Assembly: GCF_024448135.1 (NCBI RefSeq)
Contig: NZ_JAMRYX010000027.1
Coordinates: 1-38,869, forward strand
From: Methylocystis suflitae
GTDB taxonomy: Bacteria > Pseudomonadota > Alphaproteobacteria > Rhizobiales > Beijerinckiaceae
Reading direction: 5' to 3'
DNA: 38,869 nt
Part shown: one piece after another, positions 29,114-38,869 of the stretch
Position numbering within the stretch: the stretch's first letter is position 1
Layout: each line of letters opens with the position of its first letter
Notes under the pieces: generated by a model
Databases searched by the model: none
What the model was told of the DNA's origin: nothing
What the model saw: the letters and a program-made list of their open reading frames with translations, nothing else
Program-made: the position numbers and the translations under genes

Positions 29114-30013
29114 TCACGGCCTTGGCGGGCCAAGCCGCGCCGCGACAACCCTTTCGTGGCCCCCAAAGTCGCGCGCCACACGCTCGATTTTGAAGCCCTC
29201 GGCCTCCAACAGCGCGGCGACGCTGCCAGCTTGATCGAAGCCGACCTCGAACAGCACGACCGTGTCCTCGCCAATGAGCCGCCGCAAGTCGCCGATGATC
29301 TCCCGATACCGCGCGAGCCCGTCGGAGCCGCCGTCGAGCGCCAGCGCCGGATCGTGGAGCCGCACCTCGGGATCGAGTCCTGCGATGTCCTCCGTGCGCA
29401 CATAGGGAGGATTTGACACAATGAGGTCGAAACGCGCCTGGAGCGCCTCCGCCCAGCGGCCGCGCACAACCGCCGCGCGGTCTGACAGGCCGCAACGGGC
29501 GAGATTTGCGGCGGTCGCCGCGCAGGCGTCCTGCGAGAGATCGACGGCGACGGCGCGCGCCGCCGGAAGCTCGCTGAGAAGCGCGCAGGCGATAGCGCCC
29601 GAGCCGGCGCCGAGATCGAGAATCGAGAGCGGCGCGTCGCGCCTTTCCGAAACGAAGCGCAACGCCGTCTCGACCAGCGTTTCCGTGTCGGGCCGTGGAT
29701 CGAGCACCGACGGCGCGACGGCGAGGTCGAGCGTCCAGAATCCGCGCTCTCCAAGAATGCGCGACACCGGCTCACGGGCGGCCCGTCGCGCCGCGTAGCG
29801 GGAGAGGGCGCGCGCCTCCTCCTGAGAAAGCGGCGCGCGCGGCGTCATGGCGAGTTCGAGCCGCGTCAGCCCTGTGGCGGCGCGCAGTAGAGCGCGTGCG
29901 TCCTCCTGCGCGTCGTCGACCCCGCGGGCGTCGAGATAATCCGCAACGGTCGCGATCGCCTGGGCGCGCGTCAGCGGATCGCTCGTTGCGGCCTTCTTCG
30001 CCCCCAGACTCAT
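29114..30013 (-). CDS. prmC: Release factor glutamine N5-methyltransferase
   Basis: A 299-residue SAM-dependent methyltransferase (HemK/PrmC) that methylates the glutamine of the GGQ motif in peptide release factors. The N-terminal helical domain (about 1-90) binds the release factor. The catalytic domain has ILDLGAGSGAIACALL for SAM and the NPPY signature (IVSNPPYVRT) that holds the glutamine. EPVSRILGERGFWTLDL and DPRPDTETLVE are family blocks. Its ATG starts 2 bases after the htpG stop, so the two are probably cotranscribed. prfA, the usual upstream partner, is absent. Confidence 0.96.
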   Translation of the reverse strand: MSLGAKKAATSDPLTRAQAIATVADYLDARGVDDAQEDARALLRAATGLTRLELAMTPRAPLSQEEARALSRYAARRAAREPVSRILGERGFWTLDLAVAPSVLDPRPDTETLVETALRFVSERRDAPLSILDLGAGSGAIACALLSELPAARAVAVDLSQDACAATAANLARCGLSDRAAVVRGRWAEALQARFDLIVSNPPYVRTEDIAGLDPEVRLHDPALALDGGSDGLARYREIIGDLRRLIGEDTVVLFEVGFDQAGSVAALLEAEGFKIERVARDFGGHERVVAARLGPPRP

Positions 30014-30015
30014 CT

Positions 30016-31926
<1,911 letters not shown>

Positions 31927-32397
31927 GTTCTCTCCGATGAAAAGAAAAAGAGAATGCGCGTCGCGGTCGACGCGACGGCGGCTCTTGAGTTCGTCATTGT
32001 TGCGGAATTTGCAAGAGCCTTGGCGGCCCGCCGCCGCGGGGCCGATAAAGGCGGATATGGCGGCCCGCTAAAGCTAGACGAGCCGGCGCGGGAGCGAAAC
32101 TCCCGGCCGGCCCGACCATCGCCACGACCTCTATATCTCGGAACCACACGCTTCGGGGGGCTGGGGGGCTGACGAAACCGAAAACGCGCGGCCCCGAGCT
32201 GTCGAGGCAATGAACTTCATTTTGGGCGGCGCGTTTGGCTGGCAAGGGGCGCCAAGTCGGCGAAAGTATGATTATTACAAGCCAAGTCTTATCCCACGGA
32301 GCGGATGCAAAGATTCTCGTCGTAATCCGGTCATTAAGTCTTGCCGGGCGCATCCGTGCGGGCCAACATGGCGAAAAGGACCGAGGAGAGCGCACGC
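31927..32397. other. Divergent intergenic region between htpG and the DUF2794 gene
   Basis: These 471 bases must carry the promoters of htpG (minus) and the DUF2794 gene (plus). The small frames seen on both strands have no recognisable domain. No repeat or RNA gene was recognised. The only candidate site is the CTTGCAAA near 32008-32015. Confidence 0.5.
32008..32015 (-). promoter_or_regulatory. Possible heat-shock -35 element for htpG
   Basis: CTTGCAAA on the minus strand lies about 80-90 bases before the htpG ATG, at a distance like that of the CTTGAAA before clpB. No good -10 match follows at the expected spacing, so the assignment is weak. Confidence 0.25.
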
Positions 32398-32808
32398 ATG
32401 GCGGAGTCGGAGACGACGGAGCCCAGCCGGGGCCGACCCGCGCTCGTCGTCGTGAACGGCGCTTCGCCGGACGCGGCGTCGGGAGTTCGGGGAGACAAGC
32501 GCGGCGTGGCGGTTTCGTTCAGCCGCCCGGAACTCAACGTGCTCTTCAATCTTTATGGAGCGAAAGTCGCGCAAGGCGAATGGCGCGACTATGCGATCGA
32601 CTTCACGCCGGCGAAGGCTGTGTTCTCCATTTTTCGGCGCGCAAGCGAGGCGCCGCTGTATCGAATCGAGAAGAACCCGGCGCTGGCGCGTCGGCAGGGC
32701 GCCTATGCCGTGATCGCCGCGACGGGGCTCGTGCTTCGGCGCGGACATGATCTCGCGCGCGTCGTGCGCGTTTTGGACCGCGCCTTAAAGCTCGTCGGCG
32801 CCGAATAG
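32398..32808 (+). CDS. DUF2794 protein
   Basis: A 136-residue protein of the alphaproteobacterial DUF2794 family, function unknown. After a disordered N-terminus of about 40 residues the conserved part reads VSFSRPELNVLFNLYGAKVA, EWRDYAIDFTPAKAVFSIFR and APLYRIEKNPAL. No membrane segment or signal peptide is seen. The ATG at 32398 is preferred because GAGGAGAG precedes it by seven bases; an in-frame ATG at 32368 and a TTG at 32341 lack such a site. It converges on the amino acid dehydrogenase gene, with 34 bases between them. Confidence 0.85.
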   Translation: MAESETTEPSRGRPALVVVNGASPDAASGVRGDKRGVAVSFSRPELNVLFNLYGAKVAQGEWRDYAIDFTPAKAVFSIFRRASEAPLYRIEKNPALARRQGAYAVIAATGLVLRRGHDLARVVRVLDRALKLVGAE

Positions 32809-32842
32809 GCGCACAAGCATCTCGCAAAGGCGTCGCGCAAGA

Positions 32843-34087
32843 TCAGAATCGATCGGCGCGATAAGGCGCGGGATCGATGAAGGGCTTTTCGCCCGTCATC
32901 ATATCGGCGAGGAGCCGGCCGGAAACCGGCCCAAGCGTCAGCCCATGATGCGCGTGGCCGAAATCGAACCATAGTCCGCGATGACTCGGCGCCGGACCCA
33001 CGATCGGCAGCATGTCCGGCAGGCAGGGCCGCGCGCCGCGCCAAGGTTCGGGGTCGAGCCGTTCGGCGAGCGGAAACAATCGGCGCGCCGTCGGTTCGCA
33101 AAACTCGATCTGCACCGGCGTCGGCGGCGCGTCGCGGCGGGCGAATTCGGCGCCGCTCGTCAGCCGGACGCCGCGCCGCATCGGCGCCAGGAGATAGCCG
33201 ACGTCGGCGTCGAGAATTGGATGATTGAGCTTTGCGCCGTCCTTCGCGGCGTAATGCATGTGGTAGCCGCGCTTCCAGCCGAGCGGAATGCGATAGCCGA
33301 GCGGTCCGTAGATGAAGTCCGACCAGGGGCCGAGCGCCACAACCGCGGCGCCGGCGACGAGCGGCCCTTGCGCGGCCTCGACGCGCCAGCGCCCGTCCGG
33401 CTCTTGTGAAAGGCTGCGAGCGTCGCCTGAGAGCAGATGGCCGCCACGTGAGACGAACAGATCTGCATAGGCTTTCGACAGAGCGGCGGGATCGATGATC
33501 GCGGCGGTGTCGCGATAATGGACGCCGCCGGCGATTGGCGCGAGATCAGGCTCCAGCGCCGCAACGCCTGCCGAATCGAGCGTATCAATATGCAAGCCAT
33601 AGGCGCGCAGCCGCTCGGCGTCGGCGAGGCCGGCGGCGAGAGTCTCCTCGCTGCGATGCAGCTTGATCCAGCCGGTCCTGCGCAACAGCTCGCCGGCGCC
33701 TGCCTGCTGGATCAGCGCCTCATGCTCGCTCAGGCTGTGTTCGATCAGCGGGCGCCGCGCTTCGATATTTCGCCGCACCCGCTCCGGCGCGCTCTCGCGC
33801 CAATAGCGCAGGAGCCATGGCCCTACCGCCGGCAGCGCCGAGACGTGGTAATGCGCTTCAGGGAGAAGGTTCAGCGCATATTTGATAAGTTTCGCCGGAT
33901 CGCGCGGGAACAGATAGGGGATGAGCGAAGAGCGTTCGATCAAGCCGGCGTTGCCGAAGCTCGTCTCCTGACCCACGGCGCCGGCGCGATCGATGAGCGC
34001 GACGTCGCGGCCGCGCGCCTGCAGATGCAGCGCGGCGCTGACGCCGACGATCCCCGCGCCAAGAACGACGACATCCGTAGACTGCAT
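32843..34087 (-). CDS. FAD-dependent D-amino acid dehydrogenase-like oxidoreductase
   Basis: A 414-residue DAO-family flavoprotein. The N-terminal Rossmann motif is VVVLGAGIVGVSAALHL, followed by the acidic residue of VALIDRA. QETSFGNAGLIERSS matches DadA-type D-amino acid dehydrogenases. The C-terminal PCLPDMLPIVGPAP and FGHAHHGLTLGPVSGRLLAD complete the FAD site. It probably oxidises D-amino acids to 2-oxo acids, passing electrons to the respiratory chain at the inner membrane; the exact substrate cannot be read. The ATG at 34087 has GGGAGG five bases upstream; a GTG at 34099 is less likely. It is divergent from purB, and no alanine racemase gene is adjacent. Confidence 0.88.
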   Translation of the reverse strand: MQSTDVVVLGAGIVGVSAALHLQARGRDVALIDRAGAVGQETSFGNAGLIERSSLIPYLFPRDPAKLIKYALNLLPEAHYHVSALPAVGPWLLRYWRESAPERVRRNIEARRPLIEHSLSEHEALIQQAGAGELLRRTGWIKLHRSEETLAAGLADAERLRAYGLHIDTLDSAGVAALEPDLAPIAGGVHYRDTAAIIDPAALSKAYADLFVSRGGHLLSGDARSLSQEPDGRWRVEAAQGPLVAGAAVVALGPWSDFIYGPLGYRIPLGWKRGYHMHYAAKDGAKLNHPILDADVGYLLAPMRRGVRLTSGAEFARRDAPPTPVQIEFCEPTARRLFPLAERLDPEPWRGARPCLPDMLPIVGPAPSHRGLWFDFGHAHHGLTLGPVSGRLLADMMTGEKPFIDPAPYRADRF

Positions 34088-34179
34088 GAATCCTCCCACC
34101 TGATCAGCCCATATATGGACTTTGATGCAACGCGCATGCTAGGCGCCTCTCTCTTCCTCAAATTTTCAAGGCGCGCCGG

Positions 34180-35487
34180 ATGATCCCCCGCTATTCCAGA
34201 CCCGAGATGACCGTGATTTGGGAGCCGCAGACGCGGTTTCGCATCTGGTTCGAGATCGAGGCCTACGCCTGCGACGCGCTCGCCGAGATCGGCGTCATCC
34301 CCCGGGAGAGCGCCAAGGCGATCTGGGACAAAGCGGATTTTGTCACCTTCGACGTCGCGCGAATCGACGAGATCGAGCGGGTGACGAAGCATGACGTGAT
34401 CGCCTTTTTGACCCATCTCGCTGAATTCATCGGCGCCGAGTCGCGCTTTGTGCATCAGGGCATGACGTCTTCCGACGTGCTCGACACCTGTCTTGCCGTG
34501 CAATTGTCGCGCGCGGCGGATCTCTTGATCGCCGACGTCGACGCGTTGCTCGCAGCGCTGAAGAAGCGCGCCTTCGAGCATAAATACACGCCGACGATCG
34601 GCCGCTCGCACGGCATTCACGCCGAGCCGACGACCTTCGGCCTGAAACTGGCCCAGGCTTACGCCGAATTCACCCGCGCGCGCGAACGGCTCGTCGAAGC
34701 GCGCAGGGAAATTTCGACCTGCGCGATTTCAGGCGCCGTCGGCACTTTCGCCAATATTGATCCGCGCGTCGAAGACTATGTGGCGCATAAGATGGGACTG
34801 ACCGTCGAACCGATCTCGACGCAGGTCATTCCGCGGGATCGCCACGCAGCTTATTTTGCGACGCTCGCCGTCGTGGCGTCGTCGGTCGAACGGCTCGCCA
34901 TCGAAATCCGGCATCTCCAGCGCACCGAAGTGCTCGAGGCGGAGGAATATTTTTCCGCCGGGCAGAAGGGCTCTTCCGCCATGCCGCATAAGCGCAACCC
35001 GGTGCTGACCGAGAATCTGACCGGACTCGCGCGCCTCGTTCGCGGCATGGCGATTCCGGCGATGGAGAATGTCGCGCTCTGGCACGAACGCGATATTTCA
35101 CATTCTTCCGTCGAGCGCATGATTGGCCCCGACGCCACGGTCACTTTGGACTTTGCATTGGCGCGATTGACGAGCGTGATCGAACATCTCGTCGTCTATC
35201 CGGAAAACATGCGCAAGAATCTAGAGAAGCTCGGCGGCCTCATTCACTCGCAGCGCGTGCTTCTGGCGCTCACGCAAAAAGGCGTCTCGCGCGAAGACGC
35301 CTATGCGATGGTGCAACGGAACGCCATGCCGGTCTGGCGCGGCGAGGGGGATTTCCGCAGCCTGCTCGGGCAGGACAAGGACGTGAGCGCGAAGCTGTCG
35401 CCGGCGGAATTGGATGCGCTCTTTGACCTCTCGTACCACTTCAAGCATGTGGATACGATTTTCGCGCGGGTCTTTGGGGAGGCTTAG
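34180..35487 (+). CDS. purB: Adenylosuccinate lyase
   Basis: A 435-residue fumarase/aspartase-superfamily enzyme that acts twice in purine synthesis: it releases fumarate from SAICAR and from adenylosuccinate. The family signature GSSAMPHKRNP lies near residue 267, TSSDVLDT near 95 and GRSHGIHAEPTTFG near 140; the last two carry the catalytic and substrate-binding histidines. It starts MIPRYSRPEMTVIW, as in Bacillus-type PurB. The last 47 bases overlap, tail to tail, with the DUF2721 gene on the other strand. Confidence 0.97.
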   Translation: MIPRYSRPEMTVIWEPQTRFRIWFEIEAYACDALAEIGVIPRESAKAIWDKADFVTFDVARIDEIERVTKHDVIAFLTHLAEFIGAESRFVHQGMTSSDVLDTCLAVQLSRAADLLIADVDALLAALKKRAFEHKYTPTIGRSHGIHAEPTTFGLKLAQAYAEFTRARERLVEARREISTCAISGAVGTFANIDPRVEDYVAHKMGLTVEPISTQVIPRDRHAAYFATLAVVASSVERLAIEIRHLQRTEVLEAEEYFSAGQKGSSAMPHKRNPVLTENLTGLARLVRGMAIPAMENVALWHERDISHSSVERMIGPDATVTLDFALARLTSVIEHLVVYPENMRKNLEKLGGLIHSQRVLLALTQKGVSREDAYAMVQRNAMPVWRGEGDFRSLLGQDKDVSAKLSPAELDALFDLSYHFKHVDTIFARVFGEA

Positions 35488-35917
35488 GGCCGCCGATAAT
35501 CTCCACATATCCAAGCTGCAATTCTCTCGCGAAGGCGACCAGCGCGGCGGTGAAGAGCGCCATCGCCACGGCGAACAACAACCCCGCGCCATACTCATGG
35601 CGCACATGAAGGTAAGCCGCCGCGAAGCTGACGATGACGAGAACGCACGTCACGATGCAACTCGCCACGCCCCAGTACATGGCGTAATGCATCAGCATGC
35701 CGCGCTTTCTGAGGATTGGCAGTTCAGCTTGCAGATGGGCGTATTCCGCGCTGCTGGCGTCGGTCTGGGCGATCATTCTGGAACGATCGACGATGCGCTC
35801 CAGTCTTGAGACGAGGACGGCCAGGAGCTGCGCCTCGGCTGCGAGCAGAAAGGCGGGGCCGGTGACCTGCGAGATCACATTGGAAAGCTGTTCGATCGAA
35901 GGCGTGTTGATGAGCAT
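35441..35917 (-). CDS. DUF2721 small membrane protein
   Basis: A 158-residue protein. IEQLSNVISQVTGPAFLLAAEAQLLAVLVSRLERIVDR near the start is the mark of DUF2721 proteins. Three hydrophobic segments are visible, at about 16-36, 82-105 and 112-133, so it is probably an inner-membrane protein. Function is unknown. The ATG at 35917 is chosen because it begins just before the conserved block; an in-frame start at 36013 would overlap the ATPase gene upstream and adds unconserved sequence. The upstream ATPase gene is on the same strand, 74 bases away. The 3' end runs 47 bases into purB. Confidence 0.8.
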   Translation of the reverse strand: MLINTPSIEQLSNVISQVTGPAFLLAAEAQLLAVLVSRLERIVDRSRMIAQTDASSAEYAHLQAELPILRKRGMLMHYAMYWGVASCIVTCVLVIVSFAAAYLHVRHEYGAGLLFAVAMALFTAALVAFARELQLGYVEIIGGPKPPQRPARKSYPHA

Positions 35918-35991
35918 GAGGGGTCTCGGAGCATGAGGTCTCGCACGAGGATACAGCGCAATTCCGATGAGGCGCGCCCGCCAGTCAAGCG

Positions 35992-37146
35992 TTACCGTGA
36001 CGGCCAGCGCCATTTTGGCGATTCATGCTCAGGCGCGAGCGTCTCGCCAAGGCGCTTCTCCAGCGCGATTTCGACGCAGCAATCGTCCTTTGTTAATTCC
36101 GAGACCAGCTTTGTCGAGTGCGACACGACGAAAAGCTGCCTCTCGTTCGAGACCTTGCGCATCAGTCGCGCCAGCGCGCCGATGAGATTGGGATGGAGGC
36201 TCGCTTCAGGCTCGTTGAACACCATCAGCGGCGGCGGACGCGGCGTCAGCAAAGCGGCGACGAGCAGCAGATAGCGCAGCGTGCCTTCTGAGAGCTCCGC
36301 CGCGCGCAGCGGCCGAAGCAAACCGTGCTGGCGCATTGACGTCTCGACGTAACCGTCGGATGTCGAAATATCGATCCTGCTCGAAGGAAAGGCGTCGTCG
36401 ATCGTCTCTCCAAGGCCGTCCGCGTCGCCAACTTCCAGAATGGTTGCGAGCGCCGCCGCGAGGTCTGCGCCGTCATCGGCGAGGGCGGGGGTGAAGGTGC
36501 CGATCTGCGGCCGTCTCGCCGGCGCCTCGCGGTCGGCGCGTAAATTGTCATAGAAGCGCCAGCTCCGCACCGTTTCACGCAAGATTGAGAGATCATAGGC
36601 TTCGCGCAGGTCAGCGCAGTGCGTCATCATGCTGTCGACTCCGGCGAGTGAAGCCGCAGCCTGCCGCCATTCGCCATTTTCCCCGCGAATGCGCGCGCTC
36701 GGTCCCCGTCGTTCGGCGAAAAGATTGGCGCGGTCGAGATGTTCTCCGGTCCATTGCGCCTCGAGCTTGATCTGCGGATCCAGGGGAAAGGTCTCCGTTT
36801 TTTGAGAAGTTGGGCCGAGGTCGATCGCGTAGCCATAAGTCTTGGAAGCGAAGCCGAGCTTCAGCGCTTTCCGAGACCGGAGCGCCAACGGCTCGATCGG
36901 AATTTCCCCCGCTTTCATCGCGCGGGAGAATTTCTCGGGTCCAGCCCAAAGCGTCGAATTTAGTCCGCCTTCCCGGGCAAGGGACTGGATGATGCGCCCC
37001 TGCGCAACATCGGCGAGAAGGCGCAGCGCGCGATAAAGACTGGACTTGCCGGCGCCATTGGCGCCAGTCACGACGGTGAGTTGTCCCGGAGCAAGGACCA
37101 GATCGCGAATGGATCGATAGCCGGAAATTGCGAGCCGCGTGATCAC
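35992..37146 (-). CDS. SMC/RecF-like AAA ATPase (COG4637 type), orphan
   Basis: A 384-residue ATPase of the ABC/SMC type. It starts ITRLAISGYRSIRDLVL and has Walker A GANGAGKS at residues 28-35, an ABC signature in LSEGTLRYLLLV, Walker B MVFNEPEASLHPNL and the switch histidine in FVVSHST. There is no TOPRIM, nuclease or membrane domain, so it is not an OLD nuclease. The start is a GTG at 37146 with GGGAGG four bases upstream, directly before the conserved beginning. Such ATPases often act with partners in DNA repair or phage defence, but the neighbours here (DUF2721, ccmI) suggest no such partner. Function is unknown. Confidence 0.82.
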   Translation of the reverse strand: MITRLAISGYRSIRDLVLAPGQLTVVTGANGAGKSSLYRALRLLADVAQGRIIQSLAREGGLNSTLWAGPEKFSRAMKAGEIPIEPLALRSRKALKLGFASKTYGYAIDLGPTSQKTETFPLDPQIKLEAQWTGEHLDRANLFAERRGPSARIRGENGEWRQAAASLAGVDSMMTHCADLREAYDLSILRETVRSWRFYDNLRADREAPARRPQIGTFTPALADDGADLAAALATILEVGDADGLGETIDDAFPSSRIDISTSDGYVETSMRQHGLLRPLRAAELSEGTLRYLLLVAALLTPRPPPLMVFNEPEASLHPNLIGALARLMRKVSNERQLFVVSHSTKLVSELTKDDCCVEIALEKRLGETLAPEHESPKWRWPSR

Positions 37147-37238
37147 CGAGCCTCCCTTGGCGCTAATATCCGATGGACGAGCGTGTAGGGGCAATGGCCG
37201 CCCTTCCAATAGGGAGCGCAAAGCCTTAAAGAGCGGGC

Positions 37239-38354
37239 ATGATCTGGCTTATATTCGCCTTGCTGACCGGCGCCGCGGTGATGGCGGTGCTGGCGCCGCT
37301 CGCCATGCGGAATGGGGCGCAGGATGAAAGCGCCGCCGACGTCGCCTTTTTCGAGGAGCAGATCGCCGAAATCGAGCGCGAGCGCGAGGAAGGGCGTCTC
37401 GACGCGCCGGACGCTGACGCCGCGAAGACCGAGGCGGCGCGCCGGCTGTTGCGCGCGGAAGCCGCGCCAAAGGCGAGGATCGTCTCCTCGCGCAAACTCG
37501 CGCTCGCCGCGGCGCTCGCGGCCATCGTGATCATCCCCGCCGTCGCGCTGACGCTGTATGCGCGGCTCGGCCATTCCGACATGCCCGACATGCCGCTGAC
37601 GGCGCGGCTCGATTCCGCGCCGGACCGCAATGATCTTTCCGGCGCCGTCGCGCGCATCGAGCAGCATTTGCGCGAGCATCCCGAAGATGGCCGCGGCTTC
37701 GAAGTCATTGCGCCATATTTGCTGCGCACCGGCCGCGGCGAAGACGCCGTCCACGCCTATTCGGAAGCGCTGCGACTTTTGGGCGCAACCGCGGCGCGGC
37801 ATGCGGCGCTTGGAGAAGCGCGCGTCGTCCTCGCTCAAGGCGTGGTGACGCCGCAAGCCAAGAAGGATTTCGAGGCGGCGCTCGCGCTCGATCCATCAGC
37901 GCCAGAGGCGCAGTATTACCTCGGCGTGGCGGCCGCGCAGGCCGGCGAGAAGGACAAGGCGATCGCCATCTTTTCCAAGATGGCTGCTGACGCGCCGGCC
38001 GACGCCGCTTATCTGAAGGCTGTGAACGCCCAGCTCGCCATTCTGCGCGGCGAGGCGAATCCGCCGGTCGTCGCGCGCGGGCCGTCGAGCGAGCAGGGTA
38101 AAGCGATCGCGGCGATGCCCGCCGATCAGCGCCAGGAGATGATCCGCGGCATGGTGGATCGCTTGGCCTCGCGGCTCGAATCGAAGGGCGACGACGTCGA
38201 GGGATGGCTAAAACTCATTCGCGCCTATAGCGTCCTCGCCGAGACCGAAAAGGCCAAAAAGGCCGTGACCGAGGCGCGCAAGGCGCTCGCCAGCAAGCAA
38301 GATGACGTCGCCCGCATCGAGGCGCTGGCGAAGGAGCTGAATATCGGAGGCTAG
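37239..38354 (+). CDS. ccmI: Cytochrome c maturation protein CcmI (CycH)
   Basis: A 371-residue inner-membrane protein that binds apocytochrome c and presents it to the CcmFH haem ligation complex. The N-terminal part has a membrane segment at about 2-23, a cytoplasmic loop with a leucine-zipper-like, acidic helix (FEEQIAEIEREREEGRLD) and a second membrane segment at about 88-110. The periplasmic part has tetratricopeptide-like repeats from about 130, including FEAALALDPSAPEAQYYLG. It is divergent from the ATPase gene and followed 57 bases later by ccmE. Confidence 0.93.
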   Translation: MIWLIFALLTGAAVMAVLAPLAMRNGAQDESAADVAFFEEQIAEIEREREEGRLDAPDADAAKTEAARRLLRAEAAPKARIVSSRKLALAAALAAIVIIPAVALTLYARLGHSDMPDMPLTARLDSAPDRNDLSGAVARIEQHLREHPEDGRGFEVIAPYLLRTGRGEDAVHAYSEALRLLGATAARHAALGEARVVLAQGVVTPQAKKDFEAALALDPSAPEAQYYLGVAAAQAGEKDKAIAIFSKMAADAPADAAYLKAVNAQLAILRGEANPPVVARGPSSEQGKAIAAMPADQRQEMIRGMVDRLASRLESKGDDVEGWLKLIRAYSVLAETEKAKKAVTEARKALASKQDDVARIEALAKELNIGG

Positions 38355-38411
38355 ACGTTTCGCCTCTTCGCGAGAGCGGCCTGACGCGGCCGCAATGGAG
38401 CGCTCTGAATA

Positions 38412-38849
38412 ATGACGCGTAAGGGAAAGCGGCTGACGTTGATTGCTGGCGCGATGGCGATTCTTGGCCTCGCCGCCGGGCTAATGCTGTTCGCGCTGCG
38501 CGACAATATCGTGTTCTTCTACACGCCGTCGGAGCTTGCGAAGAAGCAAACGGCCTCCGGCGCGCGGCTGCGCATCGGCGGGCTGGTGAAGGAAGGCACG
38601 GTCGTTCGAAACGGACAGGACGTGAACTTCACTGTCACGGATAAAACCAGCGATCTTGCCGTGTCCTACACAGGCTTGCTGCCGGATCTCTTCCGCGAAG
38701 GGCAGGGGGTCGTCGTCGACGGGGTGCTGCAGCCCTCCGGCGCTTTTCGCGCCGACAGCGTGCTCGCCAAGCACGACGAACGCTACATGCCGCGCGACGT
38801 CGCCGACGCCTTGAAGAAGCAGGGCGTCTGGCAGGGAGAGTCGAAGTGA
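38412..38849 (+). CDS. ccmE: Cytochrome c maturation haem chaperone CcmE (CycJ)
   Basis: A 145-residue haem chaperone. It has an N-terminal membrane anchor at about 9-29 and a periplasmic OB-fold domain. The haem-attaching histidine is H121 in [10 protein letters not shown], and Y125 follows as in other CcmE proteins. It takes haem from CcmC at the outer face of the inner membrane and passes it to CcmF. The gene ends 20 bases before the end of the window; ccmF and ccmH are expected next but cannot be seen. Confidence 0.97.
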   Translation: MTRKGKRLTLIAGAMAILGLAAGLMLFALRDNIVFFYTPSELAKKQTASGARLRIGGLVKEGTVVRNGQDVNFTVTDKTSDLAVSYTGLLPDLFREGQGVVVDGVLQPSGAFRADSVLAKHDERYMPRDVADALKKQGVWQGESK

Positions 38850-38869
38850 GCTTATGCGCGTTTCTTCCC

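Noticed and set aside
38850-38869. Start of ccmF at the end of the window
   Set aside because: Only 20 bases remain and neither the GTG nor the ATG there gives a recognisable CcmF N-terminus.

Overview
The window looks like ordinary chromosome from a GC-rich alphaproteobacterium of the Hyphomicrobiales (Rhizobiales). Three things point there: the hisB-DUF2628-hisH-hisA-hisF-hisE-coaA block beside hslVU, a DivK-type response regulator, and a clpB / DUF4167 / prmC neighbourhood. A Methylocystis- or Beijerinckia-like host would fit the general character, but no diagnostic gene (methane or methanol oxidation, nitrogen fixation) is present, so the family is a guess.

Layout. 1-1448: an IS1595-type insertion sequence that has cut off the 3' end of a glutathione S-transferase gene. 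1688-7115 (minus): a five-gene operon for a PaoABC-type molybdenum aldehyde oxidoreductase (2Fe-2S, FAD/4Fe-4S and molybdopterin subunits) with its XdhC and MocA maturation factors. 7320-8714: a small secreted protein, tRNA-Ala(GGC) and divK. 8948-13002 (plus): glcDEF, a three-subunit glycolate dehydrogenase. 13163-17162 (minus): trpS, the HslUV protease and a secreted protein of uncertain family. 17529-22207 (plus): histidine biosynthesis, then coaA. 22269-26531: a cation/proton antiporter converging on clpB. 26957-31926: a MOSC protein, then htpG-prmC-DUF4167 on the minus strand. 32398-37146: a DUF2794 protein, a DadA-like amino acid dehydrogenase, purB, a DUF2721 membrane protein and an orphan SMC/RecF-like ATPase. 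37239-38849: ccmI and ccmE, the start of a cytochrome c maturation operon that runs off the window.

Three intergenic inverted repeats stand out: 13014-13124, 14291-14402 and 20786-20920. The last lies inside the his operon and appears to supply the Shine-Dalgarno sequence of hisE. I found no CRISPR array, prophage, toxin-antitoxin pair or defence island. I see no convincing previously undescribed multi-gene system. The items most worth a second look are the repeat inside the his operon, the IS/GST junction, the htpG-prmC coupling, the orphan ATPase and two secreted proteins of unknown role.
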